Below the pieces are notes generated by a model. It saw only the letters and a program-made list of their open reading frames with translations. It searched no databases and was not told the origin of the DNA. Both the position numbers and the translations under genes were made by a program. Source: Minisyncoccota bacterium (GTDB lineage: Bacteria > Patescibacteriota > Minisyncoccia > Phycocordibacterales > GCA-2747955). From it: a stretch of 8,280 nucleotides of DNA. The stretch spans positions 1-8,280 of the forward strand of contig JAGLGQ010000013.1 of NCBI GenBank assembly GCA_023143935.1, given 5' to 3'. Position 1 is the first letter of the stretch. Every line of letters starts with the position of its first letter. Positions 4,771 to 8,280 of the stretch are shown here, piece after piece.

Positions 4771-6171
4771 ATGCAAACTGTAACGAAAGAATTTCAAGCC
4801 CCGCAAAAAAGTTTTTGGAAATCCGTGGGACCAGCAATAATATTAATAGGTCTTGGAATTGGAAGTGGAGAATTTATTTTATGGCCATATTTATCTGTAA
4901 ATTATGGTTATGGACTTCTTTGGGGGGCTTTAATCGGTATAACATTACAACTTTTTTTAATTTTAGAAATTCAAAGATATACAGTTGTTTCTGGAGAAAA
5001 TATTATAAAAGGATTTTCCAGAATTTGGAAATATTTACCCATATGGGTTATTTTTTCTACATTAATTGGTTTTGGCTGGCCCGGATTTTCTGCGATTTCT
5101 GCAAAATTAATAATAGGGGGGTTTTCTTTACCCGAACAGTATTTTCTTCCAATAGCTATTTTTATTTTAATCTTATCAGCTAGTGTTTTACTTTTAGGTA
5201 AAAATGTTTACAAAAAAGTTCTTTTTTCTCAAAAAATTAATATATCTGTTTTATTTATTTTTGTTTTTTTTCTATTTATTTATTATTTTGATTTAAAAGA
5301 ATTTTCTAATGTTTTGAAAGGGTTTGTTGGTATTGGTGAAAATTATTATTTTTATCCTGCGGGACTTGGAATTGGAGTTTTTCTTTCTGCTTTGGCATAT
5401 GCTGGGTCTGGAGGAAATTTACTTTTAGGTAATTCTTTTTACTCAATTGAAGAAGGAGAAGGTTTAGCTAAACAATCATCAAAATTTCTTTTATGGCAAA
5501 AAAAGGGAGAAAAAAAAGAATTAAAAAAAGGGAATGAAACAATAAAAATTATAGCCAGTGAATCCGAAAAAAGTATTTTTAATTTTAAAAAATTAAGAAA
5601 AAGGCAAATTTTTAAAAATGTTTTGGTGTTTTGGGGATTGGGTATGTTAACTATAGTCTTACTTTCTTATGTTTCTAAAGTAACTTTATCAGGCGTAGAA
5701 ATAAAAAATGATTTTTCATTTTTAATTACAGAAGCAAATATATTTTCTACAGATATTGGAGTTTGGGCTGGTGTATTCTTTTTAATTTTAGGTATTTATA
5801 ATCTCGCAACAATTCAAATGGGAATTTTAGATTTTTCGGGCCGTTCAACGGCGATGTCTTTAAAAGCAGTTTTTCTTAATAAAAAATTAGATCATAATAA
5901 AATATATATTTATGCCGTTTTAATTCAAGTTTTGTTTGGTGTTATGGTTTTTTCTTTTGGATTTACTGAACCAAAATCATTAATAATTTTAGGAGCAATT
6001 ATAAACGCTGTTGTAATGGGTTTTATGGCAATATTTTTAATTATTTTAAATAAAAAATTTTTACCAAAAAGTTATCAAATTAATAAATTATCTTTAATTG
6101 TTTTATCTTTAGCAAGTTTTATTTATTTTTCTTTATTTATATATACCGTTGTTGAAAAAATAATTGGGTAA
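4771..6171 (+). CDS. Divergent Nramp-like (APC/LeuT-fold) membrane transporter
   Basis: This is a 466-aa polytopic membrane protein with about 11 hydrophobic segments. The opening block FWKSVGPAIILIGLGIGSGEFILWPYL (residues 15-41) resembles the first helix of Nramp-family metal-ion transporters. The broken-helix metal site DPGN expected there is replaced by GIGSGE (30-34 region, Glu34). The helix-6 site, normally MPH, reads YAGSGGNLLLG (210-220). A charged cytoplasmic loop of about 65 residues (roughly 228-290, rich in Lys and Glu) interrupts the membrane part. Length is normal for Nramp proteins (about 400-450) plus that loop. It is therefore probably a solute or ion transporter of the Nramp/APC superfamily with altered substrate. 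Manganese transport should not be assumed. It is preceded by its own promoter and separated from the next gene by 59 bases. Confidence 0.72.
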   Translation: MQTVTKEFQAPQKSFWKSVGPAIILIGLGIGSGEFILWPYLSVNYGYGLLWGALIGITLQLFLILEIQRYTVVSGENIIKGFSRIWKYLPIWVIFSTLIGFGWPGFSAISAKLIIGGFSLPEQYFLPIAIFILILSASVLLLGKNVYKKVLFSQKINISVLFIFVFFLFIYYFDLKEFSNVLKGFVGIGENYYFYPAGLGIGVFLSALAYAGSGGNLLLGNSFYSIEEGEGLAKQSSKFLLWQKKGEKKELKKGNETIKIIASESEKSIFNFKKLRKRQIFKNVLVFWGLGMLTIVLLSYVSKVTLSGVEIKNDFSFLITEANIFSTDIGVWAGVFFLILGIYNLATIQMGILDFSGRSTAMSLKAVFLNKKLDHNKIYIYAVLIQVLFGVMVFSFGFTEPKSLIILGAIINAVVMGFMAIFLIILNKKFLPKSYQINKLSLIVLSLASFIYFSLFIYTVVEKIIG

Positions 6172-6184
6172 AAAAAATAAATTA

Positions 6185-6193
6185 TGTTAAACT
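6185..6193 (+). promoter_or_regulatory. Possible extended -10 of the thioredoxin-fold gene
   Basis: TGTTAAACT resembles the TGTTARAAT elements before the transporter and gyrB genes, with a poorer hexamer (TAAACT, four of six). It would start RNA about 30 bases before the ATG at 6231. A 13-base palindrome, GATAATTATTATC, lies at 6200-6212 over the expected start and could be a regulatory site or chance in AT-rich DNA. Confidence 0.35.
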
Positions 6194-6230
6194 TTGAAAG
6201 ATAATTATTATCAAAATTAATTAAAAAAAA

Positions 6231-7247
6231 ATGAAATTAACAAACAAAACAGTTTTATTGGTTATCGTAATTTTCTTTTTTATGGGAATGTTTTTTATTG
6301 ACTTTAAAAAAGAAGGTGTTTCTGTGAAAATGGAAACAGAAGCAAAATTAACATTAGAAAAAAAAGATGAACTTAAAAAGAAATTTACAAAAATTTTGGG
6401 AGAGCTTTTTATTCAAGCGCCCACTAATTTTGAAATTAAAGATGTTTCTGAAGAAAATGGATTGTATAAATTAGACCTTGTAATAGATGAGGTTAATTCA
6501 GCATTTATTTATATCACCAAAGATGAAAAAAAGATTATTGATACGGTGATTGATATAGAAGAAGTATATAAAATAAAAGCAGAGACAGAAGCAGAATCGG
6601 AAAAAGAAAACGAAACAATAACGAAGTCTGATAAATTAAGGGTGGAATTATTTACAATGAGTTATTGTCCCTATGGAACTCAATTTGAAAAAGGATATTT
6701 ACCTGTTATAGAAAAATTAGGAGACCATGTAGATTCAGAAATTAAATTTGTAAATTATTTAATGCATGGAAAAGAAGAATTAGATGAAAATGTAAGACAA
6801 TATTGTATTGGAAAAAATAATCCAGAAAAAATAAATTCATACCTATCTTGTTTTTTAGAAGATGGTTCTAGTGCAGAATGTCTTGAAAGAAATAAAATTA
6901 ACATGGAACAACTTGATGGATGTATAGCTAAAGCTGATACTGAATTTAGTTTGTCAAAAGATTTAGGAAATAAAGAAGAGTGGTTGTCTGGAAAATTTCC
7001 AAAATTTAGAATTGATGATGAATTAAATAAAAAATATGAAATACAGGGGTCACCAACATTAGTTGTAAATGGGAGTATCGTACAACCAGAAGGTAGAGAT
7101 CCAAATAGTATTTTAAAATCTATTTGTTTGGGATTTGCTAATGCTCCAAAAGAATGTTTAGAAAATATTTCAGATAAAGTACCAACACCAGGGTTTGGAT
7201 ATGGGGAATTATCGGGAACACAGATAACAGCATCTTGTGGGGTTTAA
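6231..7247 (+). CDS. Membrane-anchored thioredoxin-fold (DsbA/GILT-like) protein with CPYG motif
   Basis: This is a 338-aa protein with a single N-terminal membrane anchor (about residues 7-24, VLLVIVIFFFMGMFFI) that places the rest outside the cytoplasmic membrane. A variable charged segment (25-135) precedes a thioredoxin-fold domain. That domain starts VELFTMSYCPYGTQFEKGYLPVI and has the active-site Cys146-Pro-Tyr-Gly149 and the cis-proline loop GSPTLVVNG (273-281, Pro275). The second active-site cysteine is replaced by Gly, so a classical CxxC dithiol reaction is impossible at this site. Further cysteines lie at 192, 207, 217, 231, 299, 309 and 336, eight in all, which suits an oxidised extracytoplasmic domain with structural or resolving disulfides. 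It probably acts in disulfide exchange or folding of surface proteins. It may be a structural homologue with no redox role. An intrinsic terminator follows 37 bases after the stop. Confidence 0.8.
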   Translation: MKLTNKTVLLVIVIFFFMGMFFIDFKKEGVSVKMETEAKLTLEKKDELKKKFTKILGELFIQAPTNFEIKDVSEENGLYKLDLVIDEVNSAFIYITKDEKKIIDTVIDIEEVYKIKAETEAESEKENETITKSDKLRVELFTMSYCPYGTQFEKGYLPVIEKLGDHVDSEIKFVNYLMHGKEELDENVRQYCIGKNNPEKINSYLSCFLEDGSSAECLERNKINMEQLDGCIAKADTEFSLSKDLGNKEEWLSGKFPKFRIDDELNKKYEIQGSPTLVVNGSIVQPEGRDPNSILKSICLGFANAPKECLENISDKVPTPGFGYGELSGTQITASCGV

Positions 7248-7284
7248 TTTAAAAATTTATATTATTAAAACACATATAAAAACA

Positions 7285-7317
7285 TTAAAAAACAACCATT
7301 TTATGGTCGTTTTTTAA
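7285..7317 (+). terminator. Intrinsic terminator after the thioredoxin-fold gene
   Basis: A 15-position stem (TTAAAAAACAACCAT against ATGGTCGTTTTTTAA, one A-C mismatch) closes a TTT loop, and the right arm contains six Ts. It lies between the thioredoxin-fold gene and the gyrB promoter and isolates the two units. The A-tract on the left would allow weaker termination on the opposite strand. Confidence 0.82.
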
Positions 7318-7326
7318 TAAAAAATA

Positions 7327-7335
7327 TGTTAAAAT
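7327..7335 (+). promoter_or_regulatory. Extended -10 promoter of gyrB
   Basis: TGTTAAAAT (TGn plus TAAAAT, five of six matches to TATAAT) ends exactly 10 bases before the ATG at 7346, the same spacing as before the transporter gene. The predicted RNA start is within about 1-5 bases of the ATG, implying a nearly leaderless gyrB mRNA. The -35 region falls in the terminator stem and is not recognisable. Confidence 0.6.
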
Positions 7336-7345
7336 ATTGTTAATT

Positions 7346-8280
7346 ATGACTAAAAAAAAAGGTGAATATGGGGCAGATCAAATATCTGTTTTAGAGGGTT
7401 TAGAACCCGTTAGAAAAAGACCCGGGATGTATATTGGTTCAACTGGAACAGACGGTTTGCACACATTAGTAAGAGAAATTTTTGATAATTCGCGTGATGA
7501 AGCAATGGGTGGATATGCGGATAAAATAGAAGTGGCTATTTTACCAAATGAAATAATCAGAGTGGTTGATAATGGTCGTGGAATTCCCGTTGATAAACAT
7601 AAAAAAACAAAAGTCTCTGCACTTGAAACTATTTTAACAACATTACATGCTGGTGGTAAATTTGGTGGAGAAGATAGTGGTTATAAAATATCAGGTGGTT
7701 TACACGGAGTTGGAGCATCTGTAACAAATGCATTGTCTGAATATATGAAAGCCGAAATACACAAAGATGGTAATGTGTATGTACAGGAATATTCAAAAGG
7801 TATTAAAAAATATGATGTAAAAAAGTTAAAAAGAACCACAAAAGAAAGTGGAACAATTATATCTTATAGATTTGACCCCGAAATTTTTAAAGACCTTGAA
7901 GGACATTCTTATAAAAGACTGAAAAATCATTTACGAGGACAAGCTTATTTGGTAAAGGGGTTAAGAATTACCATTTTAGATTTAAGAGATTTTGTTGGAG
8001 AAATACCCGAAGATCAGTTTTTTTTAGATGATTTATCATTTCCTGTAGTTTCAGAAACTTTTTATTTTGATTCTGGACTGTTAGCTTTAGTGAGATTTTT
8101 AAATAAACATTTAAAACCAGTTCATAATAATATTTTTCATACTAAAAAAATAATTAATGAAGCGGGGGAATCTGTAGAAATTGCATTACAATATGTTGAT
8201 GATATTTCAAATAGAATTTCAGCTTATGCAAATAATATTCCTAATCCAGAGGGTGGATTTCATTTAACTGGATTTAAAAC
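7346..8280 (+). CDS. gyrB: DNA gyrase subunit B, N-terminal part (3' truncated by window edge)
   Basis: The first 311 codons of the ATPase subunit of a type IIA topoisomerase, most likely gyrase, which introduces negative supercoils with GyrA. The GHKL ATP-binding fold is clear: VLEGLEPVRKRPGMYIGS (residues 15-32), EIFDNSRDEA (44-53) with the Mg-coordinating Asn48, VVDNGRGIPVD (73-83) with Asp75, and the ATP-lid motif SGGLHGVGASVTNALS (116-131). The transducer domain begins after about residue 220. The frame stays open to base 8280, and the TOPRIM and C-terminal domains, which would separate GyrB from ParE more firmly, lie outside. The ATG at 7346 was chosen because a TKKK-rich leader then runs directly into the conserved DQISVLEGLE block, and because a promoter lies 10 bases upstream. 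One GAATTC site occurs inside the gene at 7581-7586. Confidence 0.93.
   Translation, partial: MTKKKGEYGADQISVLEGLEPVRKRPGMYIGSTGTDGLHTLVREIFDNSRDEAMGGYADKIEVAILPNEIIRVVDNGRGIPVDKHKKTKVSALETILTTLHAGGKFGGEDSGYKISGGLHGVGASVTNALSEYMKAEIHKDGNVYVQEYSKGIKKYDVKKLKRTTKESGTIISYRFDPEIFKDLEGHSYKRLKNHLRGQAYLVKGLRITILDLRDFVGEIPEDQFFLDDLSFPVVSETFYFDSGLLALVRFLNKHLKPVHNNIFHTKKIINEAGESVEIALQYVDDISNRISAYANNIPNPEGGFHLTGFK

Noticed and set aside
4815..5183. A 122-codon open frame inside the transporter gene on the same strand
   Set aside because: It lies wholly inside the Nramp-like gene in another frame. Its translation is a low-complexity Phe/Asn/Ile/Trp mixture with no family pattern, as expected from AT-rich DNA.

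Overview
The window is a strongly AT-rich bacterial segment with every convincing gene on the + strand. Several features suggest a Patescibacteria/CPR-type genome, although no phylogenetic marker was searched. The coding sequences are short and Lys/Asn/Ile-rich. There is almost no Shine-Dalgarno sequence before the starts, and promoters sit only a few bases from the ATG. The CPYG thioredoxin-fold protein, the divergent Nramp-like protein and the tiny AbrB-like regulator are types I associate with that group. No internal TGA needs recoding in any gene, so there is no sign of genetic code 25.

Region 1 (1-4084) looks like a defence or restriction-type operon of four closely packed genes (gaps of 2, 10 and 4 bases). 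In order they are: the C-terminal half of an EcoRI-family adenine methyltransferase, cut by the window edge; an unrecognised protein with two membrane helices and a cytoplasmic tail; a DUF262 protein (DGQQR motif) fused to a C-terminal HNH nuclease; and an ABC-type ATPase fused to an OLD-like TOPRIM nuclease domain. A plausible reading, which is inference, is that the methyltransferase marks self DNA, the two nuclease proteins act on unmarked or invading DNA, and the membrane protein is an accessory or effector.

Region 2 (4085-4770) is a regulatory and repeat-rich interval. It holds a TATAAT promoter overlapped by three tandem 12-bp palindromes and followed by a 56-aa AbrB/MazE-like DNA-binding protein, which suggests autoregulation. 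After it come a family of CCAACAGGC-type inverted repeats, including a perfect 66-bp palindrome, one consensus DnaA box, and a candidate ~94-nt structured small RNA with its own promoter, two UNCG-type tetraloop hairpins and an intrinsic terminator.

Region 3 (4771-8280) looks like ordinary chromosome. It contains a divergent Nramp/APC-superfamily membrane transporter lacking the canonical metal-binding motifs, a membrane-anchored DsbA/GILT-like thioredoxin-fold protein with eight cysteines, a clear intrinsic terminator, and the N-terminal part of gyrB running off the right edge. The transporter and gyrB share an extended -10 element at exactly the same distance from their ATG, which suggests nearly leaderless mRNAs.
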